Positions 31,152 through 40,510 of a stretch of DNA of 58,593 nt are shown here, in pieces; position 1 is the first letter of the stretch; every line of letters starts with the position of its first letter. Source of the stretch: Corallococcus exercitus (GTDB lineage: Bacteria > Myxococcota > Myxococcia > Myxococcales > Myxococcaceae); NCBI RefSeq assembly GCF_003611585.1, contig NZ_RAVW01000004.1, positions 1 through 58,593 of the forward strand. Direction: 5' to 3'. A program made the translations under genes and the position numbers. The notes beneath the pieces were generated by a model. It was not told the origin of the DNA, searched no databases, and worked only from the letters and a program-made list of their open reading frames with translations.

Positions 31152-32473
31152 TCAGGGGCCGAAGCGCAGCAGGAGTACGTCCTCCTCTCCGATGCTCCAG
31201 TATTGGGGCTGGTCGCCGTCCAGCGCGTACCAGCCCTGGATGCTTCCCATCAGCAGCACGCCGCCGCCGGACCAGGCCTGGAGGCTGCTCCCCGCGTACC
31301 CGAACTCCGGGCGCAGGCTGCGCGACCACAGGTGGGTGCCGTCCGGAGCGAAGCGCGCCAGCACGTTGCCTCCGGCGAGACTTCCCCCACCCAGGTCCCC
31401 TTCGGAGGTCCAGCCGAAGAGCGCGATGCCACCGGAGGCATCGGACACGAGCCGGAAAAGCGAACCGGAGCCACCTCCCGGCTGATCTCTCACCCACAGC
31501 AACTCGCCCTGTGCGCTCAGGGCCCCGAACAGGATGTCCGCCCCCTGCACGCTCGCGACGCGGCGCCCGGCGAGGGTGCGGCTCCCCCGGAAGTCCGCGC
31601 CAAAGAGCACCGCACCTTGAGCCCCGCGTGCCACGCTCACCACTTCCCCATCCAGCCCCGTGAAGCGGTGCATCCACAGGGGTGTGCCGTCGGGTGAGAC
31701 GCGGGAGACGAAGGGCGTGCGCGTCCACGTGCGCTCGGCCATGTCGCCCTCGCCCAGCAGGCCTCCGACGAGGACGTGGCCCGAGTCCTCCAGCGCGAGC
31801 GTGCCCGCGGTGGTGGCCGCGGCGTCATCTTCGAACACGCGGGACCAGAGGTGCGCTCCGGACGGATCCAGCTTCAGCAGGAAGGCTTCCGTGTAATCGG
31901 CGCGGCTGCTGGAGAAGGGGCCGCCCACGAGCACGCCTCCGCCGAAGTCCGCCGTGAGGGAGAGCGCTCCCAACAGCACGGCGTTGCCCGCCGCATCCAG
32001 CGCCACGTCCGTCACGCCGGTGTAGCCCTGCACGGGGAACCCCCGGCTCCAGCGCGCGTCTCCCGTGGGGCCGAACCGCGCGACGAAGAGGCCGCGCGAC
32101 ACGGAGGGAAGCGGCCCCGCGCCCAGGGGCCCGGCCCTGAACGCTGTGGGAGGAAGAAGCGCAGGAGCGCCTGACTCCGCTCGGCTCCGCCCACCACCAG
32201 GTCGGGCTCACTGCCCCGCGGCTCGGAGGCGTCCGAGGCGAGCGTGGCATCATCGGTGGGCGGCATCACCACGCTCGTCCACTGCGCCGCGCATCCGCTC
32301 GAAGGGCCCACCGGGGCCTTCACCGACGGCTCCACCTGGATGCTCAAGCGCGGGCGCAGCGCCGCGTCCGGGTGCTCGCTCTCCGGTTCCGGTGGCGCCG
32401 GCGCCCCGCAGCGAGTGAGCAGCAACGCCAACCCCACCGCTCCCAGCACTCGCACCACGCCACCGCGTCGCAT
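31152..32473 (-). pseudogene. Frameshifted DNRLRE/SBBP-repeat lipoprotein
   Basis: The start at ATG 32471-32473 gives a lipoprotein head (RVLGAVGLALLLTRCGAPAPP) and a short DNRLRE-like start: CAAQWTSVVMPPTDDATLASDASEP...LVVGGAERSQALLRFFLP. That frame then runs on as low-quality sequence. The -1/+1 related frame, open up to a stop at 32208-32210, encodes SRGLFVARFGPTGDARWSRGF and about 300 residues of SBBP-type propeller repeats to 31152. One protein is therefore split by a frameshift between about 32102 and 32207. The DNRLRE part is also much shorter than usual, so a deletion is likely too. A sequencing error or true decay cannot be told apart here. Confidence 0.7.
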
Positions 32474-32888
32474 AGGCCCTCCGCCCCGGCCGCCAACGTC
32501 CGCGTGATGCACGCTGTGCGCCAGGAAGGTTTCGTGCGCTGGTGAATGCAGGGCCCATCCGGAGGGGAAACCTCGTGCCCACTGGACGAAGTCCTTTGCC
32601 CAACATGCGCGGAAGGCCCCCGTGGTGCCTGAAACAAGCGACCCATACCTGAGGCAAGCCACGAACACGCGCTGCGTGAAATCACGAGCTCTCGCGGTAG
32701 GGAGCGCTGAGACATTGTCGCGTGTTGACAGGTGTTTCCGCACTCGCGAGCTAGGTTCGACTGGCTACAATTTCTTGTTTTATTGGGTTCTACGGTTGGG
32801 AAACCCTCTAGACTGCCGGAAGTCCCTCCCGGCGCTGTCGTGCCGGGAACGGGGGCTGGGCTGATCCACGTCAAGAGGAGCAACGAAC
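32474..32888. other. Intergenic region with candidate M57 promoter
   Basis: This 415-base gap holds no supported gene. It is noticeably A+T-rich between 32750 and 32815 for this genome. TAGACT at 32809-32814 matches a typical myxobacterial sigma-A -10 element about 75 bases upstream of the M57 gene. TTGACA at 32725-32730 is an isolated -35-like hexamer. A leader hairpin TCCCGGC/GCCGGGA lies at 32827-32848. Confidence 0.35.
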
Positions 32889-33656
32889 ATGTTCAAGAAG
32901 GCTGCTGTCCTCGTGGTGAGCTGTGGCGCATTGCTGACGGCCTGCGGTGGCGATGCGCAGAGCGAGAACGAGGAGATCGTCTCCAACCTGATCGAGGCGG
33001 GCTTCCCGGCCAATGACATCATGGTCGTCGACAACGCGGTGTACGTGGGGCGCGACGCTCACGTGAGCCTGGAGTCCTCCCGCGAGATGCTCCAGACCGA
33101 CGGTCAGCAGGCGGAGCAGTACCGGACGACCAACCTCGTCGGCACCAGCGTGACGAAGATCTGCGTCGTCCCCACCTCCCAGTTCAACAGCTACAGCCGC
33201 CTGAGCGCGGGGCTCGACCTGGCCATCGAGAACTACAACAGCCAGGGACTCCGCATCACCTTCGCGCGTGGCTCCGCGTCCGACTGCACCGCGACCATCT
33301 CCGCGAAGACCACCAGCGGCGTCGGCGGCTCGTCTGGCTTCCCCAAGGGCGGCAAGCCCTACGGCACCATCAACATCGGCGTCGGGCTGCAGGACTACAG
33401 CGTGGACGTGAACGAGCACGTCATCACCCACGAGATTGGCCACACCATCGGCTTCCGCCACACGGACTACTACGACCGCTCCATCAGCTGCGGCACGGGC
33501 GGTGACGAGGGCGCGTCCAACGTGGGCGCCATCCACATCCCCGGGACGCCGACCACGGCCACGCGGGGCGGCTCGGTGATGAACTCCTGCTTCAGCTCGA
33601 ACGAGAGCGGCGAGTGGACCAGCTCCGACCGCACGGCGCTGGACTACCTCTACTGA
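32889..33656 (+). CDS. M57-family metalloprotease lipoprotein
   Basis: The ATG at 32889 has AGGAG upstream. The 255-residue product starts with a lipoprotein signal (FKKAAVLVVSCGALLTAC, Cys19). Residues 181-191 are HEIGHTIGFRH, the HExxHxxGxxH metzincin zinc motif. SVMNS with Met231 supplies the Met-turn. This is the M57 layout found in myxobacterial surface proteases (dual-action protease family). The protease is expected to act at the cell surface or after release during predation or development. The leader hairpin and A+T-rich upstream region suggest separate regulation. A terminator hairpin lies just downstream. Confidence 0.9.
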   Translation: MFKKAAVLVVSCGALLTACGGDAQSENEEIVSNLIEAGFPANDIMVVDNAVYVGRDAHVSLESSREMLQTDGQQAEQYRTTNLVGTSVTKICVVPTSQFNSYSRLSAGLDLAIENYNSQGLRITFARGSASDCTATISAKTTSGVGGSSGFPKGGKPYGTINIGVGLQDYSVDVNEHVITHEIGHTIGFRHTDYYDRSISCGTGGDEGASNVGAIHIPGTPTTATRGGSVMNSCFSSNESGEWTSSDRTALDYLY

Positions 33657-33670
33657 GCGATGGCCTGACA

Positions 33671-33702
33671 GCCCCCCGGGTCGCAGCAAGACCCGGCGGG
33701 GC
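33671..33702 (+). terminator. Hairpin after M57 protease gene
   Basis: CCGGGTC and GACCCGG form a perfect 7-bp stem around a 7-base loop, extended by GCCCC/GGGGC with one bulged C. It lies 14 bases past the protease stop. No T-tract follows. Confidence 0.55.
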
Positions 33703-33767
33703 GCCGCGGTTCCCTCGTTGACGGGACTTCACCCCGCGCGCGAGTGCATTGCAGCGCCAATCCAGGG

Positions 33768-34367
33768 ATGCTGCCGCACGTCCTGCCCCCGCTGGGACGG
33801 ACGCCTGGAGTGGGTGCCGCGTTGAGTGAAGAGATCGTCTACCGCCACGCCATCGAGGGGCTCTTCCTGCGCTCCGTGGGCAAGCGCCTCACGCCGGAAC
33901 TCAAGGACCGGCTGCGCGCCATTGGCCTGGACCTGGACGTGAAGCTGCCGCACCACACGCCCCGCGGCGTCTTCGCCGAGGCCCTGGGCATCACCGCGAG
34001 ATACCTCTACCCGGAGGTGGACGCGAAGGAAGGCTACCGGCGGCTCGGCATGGGCGTCATCACCGGCCTGGAGGACACGCTGCTGGGCAAGGCGCTCGTG
34101 TCCCTGTGGCCCATCTTCGGGCCCGACCGGGTGCTCTCCCGCATGCAGGAGAGCTTCGCCACGGTGAACAACTACCTGAAGACCGAGCTCATCACCCACG
34201 GCCGCGCGGACCACACCATCAAGGTCAGCGAGTGCAACGGCAACCCCGGCTACCACATGGGCATCATCGAAGCGGGGCTGACCCGGGCCGGCGCGAAGAA
34301 CATCCGCGTGGAGCCCTTCGACTTCAACGGCCACGCCTGCTCCTACCGCGTGCGCTGGGACTCATAG
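33768..34367 (+). CDS. DUF2378 family protein (Myxococcales-specific)
   Basis: The start is uncertain. ATG 33768 is used here, but GTG 33810 or TTG 33822 are possible; the TTG would give MSEEIVYRH, a common family beginning. The conserved part reads IVYRHAIEGLFLRSVGKRLTPELKDRLRAIGLDLD, then ARYLYPEVDAKEGYRRLGMGVITGLEDTLLGKALVSLWPIFGPDRVLSRMQESFATVNNYL and a C-terminal NGHACSYRVRWD. This is the DUF2378 family, greatly expanded in Myxococcales and rare elsewhere. Function is unknown. It supports the taxonomic placement. It is convergent with the RND efflux gene. Confidence 0.82.
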   Translation: MLPHVLPPLGRTPGVGAALSEEIVYRHAIEGLFLRSVGKRLTPELKDRLRAIGLDLDVKLPHHTPRGVFAEALGITARYLYPEVDAKEGYRRLGMGVITGLEDTLLGKALVSLWPIFGPDRVLSRMQESFATVNNYLKTELITHGRADHTIKVSECNGNPGYHMGIIEAGLTRAGAKNIRVEPFDFNGHACSYRVRWDS

Positions 34368-34395
34368 GGTCGCGCGCTGTCGCGGCGCTGAGCAA

Positions 34396-34431
34396 GGGAC
34401 GCCCGGCCTGACGCACGGACCGGGTCGTCCC
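34396..34431. terminator. Hairpin between DUF2378 and RND genes
   Basis: GGGACG-CCCGG pairs with CCGGG-T-CGTCCC (one bulged T), giving an 11-bp stem with a 13-base loop. It lies between the two convergent stops and could serve both. Confidence 0.5.
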
Positions 34432-34444
34432 ATCACGGCCTCCG

Positions 34445-37400
34445 CTACGTGGCGGCGCCAGGCTGAGCCTGAGGCTCCACGGCTTCGCTGGCGGCCACGG
34501 TGCGCGTCTTTGCGATGAGCAGGTAGATGGCCGGCACGAAGTAGAGGGTGAAGAGCGTGCCCAGCGCCATGCCCGTCACCAGCACCAGCCCGATGCTGTT
34601 TCGCGCCGCCGCGCCCGGGCCCGACACCAGCACGAGCGGGAAGTGGCCCGCGACCGTGGCCACCGTCGTCATCAGGATGGGACGGAGCCGTTCGGACGCC
34701 GCCTCCTTCACCGCCTCGAGCTTCGTCCTGCCCTCCTCCTGGAGGCGGTTGGCGAAGTCCACGATGAGGATGCCGTTCTTCGCGATGAGCCCCACCAGCG
34801 TCACCAGCCCCACCTGTGAGTAGATGTTGAGCGTGGTGGTGAAGCTGTCCGTGAAGTACGGCATCGTCGGGTTCGGCATCCGCAGGAACGTCGTCGTCAG
34901 CGCGCCAAAGAGCGCCAACGGCACCGACCCGGCGAGGATGATGAGCGGATCCCGGAAGCTGTTGAACTGGGCCGCGAGCACCAGGAAGATGAGCACCACC
35001 GCCAGCCCGAACGCCGGGGCGAATGAGTCTCCCTCCAGGCGCAGCTGCCGGGACTCACCCGTGTAGTCGATGCGGTAGCCCGCAGGCAGGATCTTCCCGG
35101 CTTCCGTCTCCAGGTAGGTGAGCGCCTCGTCCAGCGGGCGGATGGCCACGCCGCTGAGCTTCACCGCGTTGAGCTGCTGGAAGCGGTTGAGCGACCGGGG
35201 CGCCACCTTGTCCTTGAGGGACGCGATGGACGACAGGGCCACGAGCTTGCCGTCAGGGCCGGTGACGTGGATGTCCTTGAGCTGCTCCGGGTTGAGACGG
35301 GACGAGCGCAGGACCTGCGGGATGACCTTGTAGCTGCGGCCCGCGATGTTGAACCGGTTGACGTAGTTGCCGCCCACGGCGGAACCCAGGTCCATGCCCA
35401 CGGTCCCCAGGTTCAGGCCCAGCTGCGCGACCTTCTCACGGTCGACCTCGACCTCCGACTGGGGCTGGTCCAGCTTCACGTCGATGATGGGCGGGAAGGC
35501 GAACAACCCGCTCTGCGCCGCCTTCTCCTGGAGCTGCTGCGCGAAGCCCAGGAGCTCATCCGCCTCCGCCGTGGAGGCGATGACGAACTCCACCGGGAAG
35601 TTGCCACCGCCCGGCAGCGCGGGGGGCTGGAGGGTGAACGTCTGGACCGCCGGGATGGTGTTCACCCGCTCCTGCGCCTCCGCCAGCACCTGCGCCGTCG
35701 TGCGCTTGCGCTCCTTGAACGGCTTCAGCACCAGGCCCCAGAAGCCGTTGCTCGGCTGCACGATCTGGAAGTTGAAGCTGGCCTCCGGCATCGCCATCAG
35801 CAACTCGCTCGTCCGGGTCACGGACGGCTTCAGCTGATCCAGGGTGGAGTTGGACGGGGTGCTGACGATGCCGATGACGAAGTCCTGGTCCTCCACGGGC
35901 GCCAGCTCCCGGGCTGACTGGTTGAACATCACCAGGGCGAGCACGCTCAGGAAGATCCACGCCGCGTAGACGGGACCGCGGACGAGGAGCGAGCTGTCCA
36001 GGGAGCGGGCATACGCGGCCCGCAGGCGCGCGAAGCCGCGGTTGATGACGCCCGCGAACCCCTGGTCCTCGTGGCCCGCCTTCAGGAGCACGGAGGACAT
36101 CATCGGGGAGAGCGTCAGCGCCACCACGCCCGACAGGGTCACCGCTCCGGCCAGCGTGAGCGCGAACTCGCGGAACAGCGAGCCCGTGAGGCCACCCTGG
36201 AAGGCGATGGGCGCGTACACCGCGGCGAGCGTGAGCGTCATCGCGATGATGGGGCCCACCAGCTCCCGCGCGCTCTTGAGGGCAGCGTCCACCGGGCGCA
36301 GGCCGTCGCGCAGGTGGCGCTCCACGTTCTCCACCACGACGATGGCGTCGTCCACGACCAGGCCCACCGACAGCACCACCGCGAGCAGGGTGAGCAGGTT
36401 CACCGTGAAGCCGAACACCTGCATCAGGAACACCGTGCCGATGAGCGACACCGGGATGGCCACCAGCGGCACCAGGATGGAGCGCACGGAGCCCAGGAAC
36501 AGGAAGATGACCAGCACGACGATGATGAGCGTCTCGATGAGCGTGCTCACCACCTCGTCGATGGCGTTCTGGATGTAGTCCGTGCCGTCGAAGGCGACGC
36601 CGCCGTGGATCTGCTCGGGCAGGTCCTTCTTGAGCGAGTCCATCTCCTTGCGGATGCGCTGCATGACGTCCAGCGAGTTGGCGTTGGGGAGCGACCAGAT
36701 GCCGACGAAGACCGCCGTCTTCCCGTTGAGCGTCACGTCGGTGTCGTAGTCCTCGGCGCCGAGCACCACGTCCGCGACGTCCGACAGCCGCACCACCGCG
36801 CCCCCGTCCTTGCGGACGATGAGCTGCTTGAACTCCTCCACGGAGCGCAGGCCCGTGTTCGCGGTGAGGTTCACCTGGACGAGCGAGCCCTTCGTCTGGC
36901 CCACGGCCGCGAGCGCGTTGTTGGTGGTGAGCGCCTGGCGGACCTGGATGGGGCTCACGTTGAGCGCGGCCATCTGGTCCGGCTTCATCCACACCCGCAT
37001 GGCGAACGTGCGCGCCCCGAGGATGTCCGCGCGCTGCACGCCCTCCACCGAGGACAGCCGGGGCTGCACCACGCGCACCAGGTAGTCGGACAGCTCGTTC
37101 TGCTCGAGGAAGTCGGAGGTGAAGTTGAGGTACGCGACGGCGAACTGGCTGTCCGCGGACTCGATGCTCAGCACGGGGACCTGGGATTCGGGCGGAAGGT
37201 CGCCGCGCACCTGGTCCACCTTGGCGCTGATCTCACTCAGGGCGCGGTTGGCGTCGTAGTTGAGCTTGAGCCGGGCACGGATGATGGAGACGTTCTGCGA
37301 GCTGGTGGACTCGACGTAGTCGATGCCGTCCGCCGCGGCGATGACGCGCTCCAGCGGCGTGGAGATGAAGCCACGGACCAGCTCCGCGTTGGCGCCGACG

Positions 37401-37552
37401 TAGACCGTGGTGACGGTGATGTCGGCGTTCTCGCTGCGCGGGTACTGCCGCACGTTGAGCGAGCGCAGGGCCTGCAGGCCGGCGATGACGATGATGAGGT
37501 TGACCACCAGCGCCACGACGGGGCGCCGGATGAACAAGTCGGTGAAGTTCAT
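34445..37552 (-). CDS. RND multidrug efflux inner-membrane transporter
   Basis: The 1035-residue product is full length for an AcrB/MexB-type RND pump. It opens FTDLFIRRPVVALVVNLIIVIAG, has the large periplasmic loops, then the signature GLVVDDAIVVVENVERHLRDG with proton-relay Asp401-Asp402 in the fourth span. RND pumps use the proton gradient to export toxic compounds through a trimer with an adaptor and an outer-membrane channel. The adaptor gene lies immediately upstream with 19 bases between; no TolC-like channel gene is seen here. The opening FTDLFIRRPVVA and central loops resemble the MexI/MdtB branch, but the substrate is not predictable. No regulator is adjacent. Confidence 0.95.
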   Translation of the reverse strand: MNFTDLFIRRPVVALVVNLIIVIAGLQALRSLNVRQYPRSENADITVTTVYVGANAELVRGFISTPLERVIAAADGIDYVESTSSQNVSIIRARLKLNYDANRALSEISAKVDQVRGDLPPESQVPVLSIESADSQFAVAYLNFTSDFLEQNELSDYLVRVVQPRLSSVEGVQRADILGARTFAMRVWMKPDQMAALNVSPIQVRQALTTNNALAAVGQTKGSLVQVNLTANTGLRSVEEFKQLIVRKDGGAVVRLSDVADVVLGAEDYDTDVTLNGKTAVFVGIWSLPNANSLDVMQRIRKEMDSLKKDLPEQIHGGVAFDGTDYIQNAIDEVVSTLIETLIIVVLVIFLFLGSVRSILVPLVAIPVSLIGTVFLMQVFGFTVNLLTLLAVVLSVGLVVDDAIVVVENVERHLRDGLRPVDAALKSARELVGPIIAMTLTLAAVYAPIAFQGGLTGSLFREFALTLAGAVTLSGVVALTLSPMMSSVLLKAGHEDQGFAGVINRGFARLRAAYARSLDSSLLVRGPVYAAWIFLSVLALVMFNQSARELAPVEDQDFVIGIVSTPSNSTLDQLKPSVTRTSELLMAMPEASFNFQIVQPSNGFWGLVLKPFKERKRTTAQVLAEAQERVNTIPAVQTFTLQPPALPGGGNFPVEFVIASTAEADELLGFAQQLQEKAAQSGLFAFPPIIDVKLDQPQSEVEVDREKVAQLGLNLGTVGMDLGSAVGGNYVNRFNIAGRSYKVIPQVLRSSRLNPEQLKDIHVTGPDGKLVALSSIASLKDKVAPRSLNRFQQLNAVKLSGVAIRPLDEALTYLETEAGKILPAGYRIDYTGESRQLRLEGDSFAPAFGLAVVLIFLVLAAQFNSFRDPLIILAGSVPLALFGALTTTFLRMPNPTMPYFTDSFTTTLNIYSQVGLVTLVGLIAKNGILIVDFANRLQEEGRTKLEAVKEAASERLRPILMTTVATVAGHFPLVLVSGPGAAARNSIGLVLVTGMALGTLFTLYFVPAIYLLIAKTRTVAASEAVEPQAQPGAAT

Positions 37553-37571
37553 GGGTTCGCCTTCCGCAGCC

Positions 37572-38750
37572 CTACGGGTTCACCGGCTGGGGCGCGGCCT
37601 CGACGGGAGGCGCCAGCGAGTTGTTCACGACGACGGCCGCGCCATTCCTCAGCTTGAAGACGCCGCTGCTGACCACGGTCTGCCCGGGCTTGAGGCCGGA
37701 CGTCACGGCGACGTAGTCGCCCCGGCGCTCACCCAGCCGCACGAACTGCTGTCGCGCCAGCAGGGCCTTCTTCCCCGCGGCGTCCTTGCCCTCGGAGAGG
37801 GTGAACACCGAGTCGCCATAGGGCGCGAAGAGGACGGCGGTGGCGGGGATGGCGACCACGGGCTGGCTGGCCTCGGAGAGCACCTCCACGCTGGCGAACA
37901 TGCCCGGCAGGAGCCGGCCGTCCGCGTTGGGCACGGTGGCGCGCATGCGCACGTTGCGCGAGGACAGCTCCACCTCCGGGTTGATGGTGGTGAGGTCCCC
38001 CTCCCAGGACTCGCCCGGGAAGACGTCGACGCGCAGGCGCACCTTCTGGCCCTGCTTCACCTGGGCCAGCGCCTGCTGGGGGAGCTGGAACTCCACGAGC
38101 GCGGGGGTGGTGGACTGGAGGGAGGCGATGGGGTTGCCCGGGGAGACGAGCTGCCCCAGCTCCACCTGGCGGATGCCGACGCGGCCATCGAAGGGAGCGC
38201 GGATGGTCTTCTTCGCGATGAGGGACTTCAGGTGCGCGACGGTGGCCGCGGCCTGGGTGGCCCGGGCCCGGACGGCATCCAGGTCCGACTGGGTGTTGGC
38301 CCCCTGGGCGTTGAGCTTCTCGGCGCGGTCCCGGTTCAGCCGCGAGAGCTCCGCGTCGGCCTCGGCGCCGGCCAGCTGGGCCAGTTCGCTGGAGGTGTCG
38401 AGCTGGACGAGCACCTGGCCCTTCTTCACCGACGCGCCGTTCTCGAAGCGGATGTCGTTGACGACGCCCGGCAGCTCCGCGCTCAGGGTCACGCCCCGGA
38501 GCGCGATCACCGTGCCGACGGCGCTCCGGGTCCCCTGCCAGCCAAAGGACTCGGCCTGGGCGGACGTGACGGACTCCGGCGGCGGCACGAAGGTTTCACC
38601 GGCCTTGATCATCGCGACGATCTGGCCCGCCTTGACCGCGACGAGCCCCGCGAAGACCGCGAGCAACAGCAGCACGCCGACGACCCAGCGTTTGACGCGG
38701 CTGGCAGGGCGCGGTGAGGAGAGAGGCACTTCAGGAGCAGGAGCATGCAT
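37572..38750 (-). CDS. RND efflux membrane-fusion (adaptor) protein
   Basis: The ATG at 38748-38750 is used; a GTG at 38759 would add three residues. The 392-residue protein has one membrane span (VKRWVVGVLLLLAVFAGLVAV), a lipoyl/barrel-sandwich core (VVNDIRFENGASVKKGQVLVQLD) interrupted by a helical hairpin, then IRAPFDGRVGIRQVELGQLVSPGNPIASL. C-terminal beta-barrel and membrane-proximal domains follow. This is the HlyD/MexH-type adaptor that links the RND pump to an outer-membrane channel. It is the first gene of a two-gene operon with the RND transporter. Confidence 0.93.
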   Translation of the reverse strand: MHAPAPEVPLSSPRPASRVKRWVVGVLLLLAVFAGLVAVKAGQIVAMIKAGETFVPPPESVTSAQAESFGWQGTRSAVGTVIALRGVTLSAELPGVVNDIRFENGASVKKGQVLVQLDTSSELAQLAGAEADAELSRLNRDRAEKLNAQGANTQSDLDAVRARATQAAATVAHLKSLIAKKTIRAPFDGRVGIRQVELGQLVSPGNPIASLQSTTPALVEFQLPQQALAQVKQGQKVRLRVDVFPGESWEGDLTTINPEVELSSRNVRMRATVPNADGRLLPGMFASVEVLSEASQPVVAIPATAVLFAPYGDSVFTLSEGKDAAGKKALLARQQFVRLGERRGDYVAVTSGLKPGQTVVSSGVFKLRNGAAVVVNNSLAPPVEAAPQPVNP

Positions 38751-39079
38751 CGTGGGCACTCGAACCGGCTGGCGGGCGCAGCCGTGTCAGGGAATGCGCC
38801 GCGCTGTAGCCGAATCGTTCCGCGTTTGCGCCCTTGAAAATCCGTTCAGGTTGTGACCTCTGCGGTTGGCAACCCGATGCGCTGATTTTCAAGCGAACAG
38901 GTGACGAGCCCGTTACGGGCGCCTGCTTGCGGATGCCTTCTCCTGAGTGCCTCCAAGGGGCTGCTCCCCTGGCGCCGGTGCCTGCCAGGGATTGCGCGAG
39001 TGCTCAACGTTCTCGCGAGGCGATGCCGCACGGGAAGGCAGGGTCCAGCCCTGCTGGCGCGAGTCCTCGAGGAGGAACC
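38751..39079. other. Intergenic divergent promoter region
   Basis: This 329-base gap lies between the efflux adaptor (minus) and the EcsC-like gene (plus). It should hold both promoters. I see no convincing gene, operator or terminator; the ribosome site GAGGAGG at 39069-39075 belongs to the EcsC-like gene. Confidence 0.35.
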
Positions 39080-40330
39080 ATGGCGCAGACGATGGAACTG
39101 GCTCCACGAGAGCGCGGGGAGGGCGCGGCGCTCCTCCAGCGCTCCTGGCAACTGGTGGGGGCGCTGACGCACGAGCTCTCTCCCAAGGACCTGCGCACGG
39201 GGCGCTGGTTCACCAAGCTGCTGGCCACCTACCTGCGGCACTACGACGCGCACCGGCTGCACCGGGTCCCCGCCGCGAGGGGGACGGGCGCTGACATCAC
39301 CGAAGCCATCATCCGGCGCGCCTGCGGGGCCGCCTTCCTCTCCGGCGCGGGGAGCGGCTCGGTGACCTCCGGAATCACCGTGGCCTCAGCGGACGCGGGC
39401 GTCCCCGGGCTGGTGGTGGGCATCCCCGCCGCGGGGCTGGTCATCACGACGGAGATGGTCGTGAATGCCCTCATCAACCTGCGGATGGCGTGTGACCTGG
39501 CCAGCGCCTTCCACGTGCGCTTCGACCCGGAGGACCCCTCCGACTTCTCGCGCCTCTACGCCATCACCCGCGGCCAGGGAGAACACGGCGAGGACGAAGA
39601 GGAGGACTCGCTCGGCCTCGGGCGCGTGGAGCACCTGGCGGAGGCGAAGGCGACCAACCTGGGCGAGGACCTGGGGGCGAAGCTGTTGGGCGAGAGCGTG
39701 TCGCGCAACATCGTGCCCCTCCTGAACGTGGTGACGTCCTCCGTGGACAACTGGCGGCGCACCCGGCGGCTGGGCGAGGCCGTGCTGGCGTACGTGCGGC
39801 TGCGCCGCGCGCTGGAGGACGCCGACGCCGCCATCCGCCGCGTGGCCCCGGAGGCCGTGAGCCTGCTGCTGGAGAGCGCCTGGTTCCTCTTCGTCTCCGA
39901 CGGCCGCCTCAGGGAGGAGGAGTCCGCCGTGCTCGCGCACCAGCTCGCCCGGCTCCACCCGTCACGGCGCCAGGAGACCACGGAGCGCTTCGTGGAGGAT
40001 GCCTCCGCGTGGCTCCATCGCCTGCGCTCGGCGCCGGCCAGGGCGCGCGAGGTCCTCATGTGGTCGCTGAACCAGCTCTCCGCCGCGGACCTCACCGTGC
40101 CCGCCCCCGAGCGAGACCTGCTGCGGAGGGCCGCGGAGGCCCTGCACACCTCCATGGACAGCGTGCACCTGGACACGCTGGTGCGGCGCTACCGCACGGA
40201 GGGCGTGACACACGCGTTCGCCGCGCCGGCACGGGCCGCCACGCAGCCCGCACGCAAGCCGGCCGGCCGCAAGGGGGCGCGGGCCCCACGGGCGGCGAAG
40301 GCCCGGGAGACGCCAGCGCACGTCCACTGA
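39080..40330 (+). CDS. EcsC-like/TerB-like hypothetical protein
   Basis: The ATG at 39080 has a strong GAGGAGG site, so the 82 codons open in frame upstream are not used. The 416-residue product contains an EcsC-like central region: AFLSGAGSGSVTSGITVASADAGVPGLVVGIPAAGLVITTEMVVNALINLRMACDLASAFHVRFDPEDP, mixing glycine-rich amphipathic helix and membrane-like stretches. Residues about 265-310 (LLESAWFLFVSDGRLREEESAVLAHQLARLHP) resemble TerB-type helical modules. The Lys/Arg/Ala-rich tail (PARKPAGRKGARAPRAAKAR) is histone-like. It is upstream of a P-type ATPase operon with a 180-base gap. Function is unknown. Confidence 0.5.
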   Translation: MAQTMELAPRERGEGAALLQRSWQLVGALTHELSPKDLRTGRWFTKLLATYLRHYDAHRLHRVPAARGTGADITEAIIRRACGAAFLSGAGSGSVTSGITVASADAGVPGLVVGIPAAGLVITTEMVVNALINLRMACDLASAFHVRFDPEDPSDFSRLYAITRGQGEHGEDEEEDSLGLGRVEHLAEAKATNLGEDLGAKLLGESVSRNIVPLLNVVTSSVDNWRRTRRLGEAVLAYVRLRRALEDADAAIRRVAPEAVSLLLESAWFLFVSDGRLREEESAVLAHQLARLHPSRRQETTERFVEDASAWLHRLRSAPARAREVLMWSLNQLSAADLTVPAPERDLLRRAAEALHTSMDSVHLDTLVRRYRTEGVTHAFAAPARAATQPARKPAGRKGARAPRAAKARETPAHVH

Positions 40331-40510
40331 GCCCCCACCCCGTCCCTCCAGGCCCTGCCTCCAGGCCCTGGAGACGGAGCAGGGTGTTGGCGGGTGGAAC
40401 GGCCGGCGTGCGGGTGTCACCTCCTCACCGTCCCCCTGCGCGCCGGGCCGCCTTGTCCGGACGGGCCGCCATTCCCACCTCTCATGCCAGGTCGGGGTCG
40501 GGGGCGGCGA

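Noticed and set aside
32622-32864. Possible small gene in the gap before the M57 protease
   Set aside because: The 80-codon frame has no ribosome site, poor composition and crosses the A+T-rich promoter-like stretch.
36071-37657. A 528-codon plus-strand frame
   Set aside because: It is antisense to the RND transporter and its translation is biased and motif-free.
38834-39079. N-terminal extension of the EcsC-like protein by 82 codons
   Set aside because: The strong GAGGAGG site is positioned for ATG 39080, and the upstream part reads as intergenic promoter DNA.
40340-40385. Short direct repeat CCTCCAGGCCCTG considered as a regulatory or attachment site
   Set aside because: Two adjacent copies of a G+C-rich 13-mer are not enough to support a specific site in this base composition.
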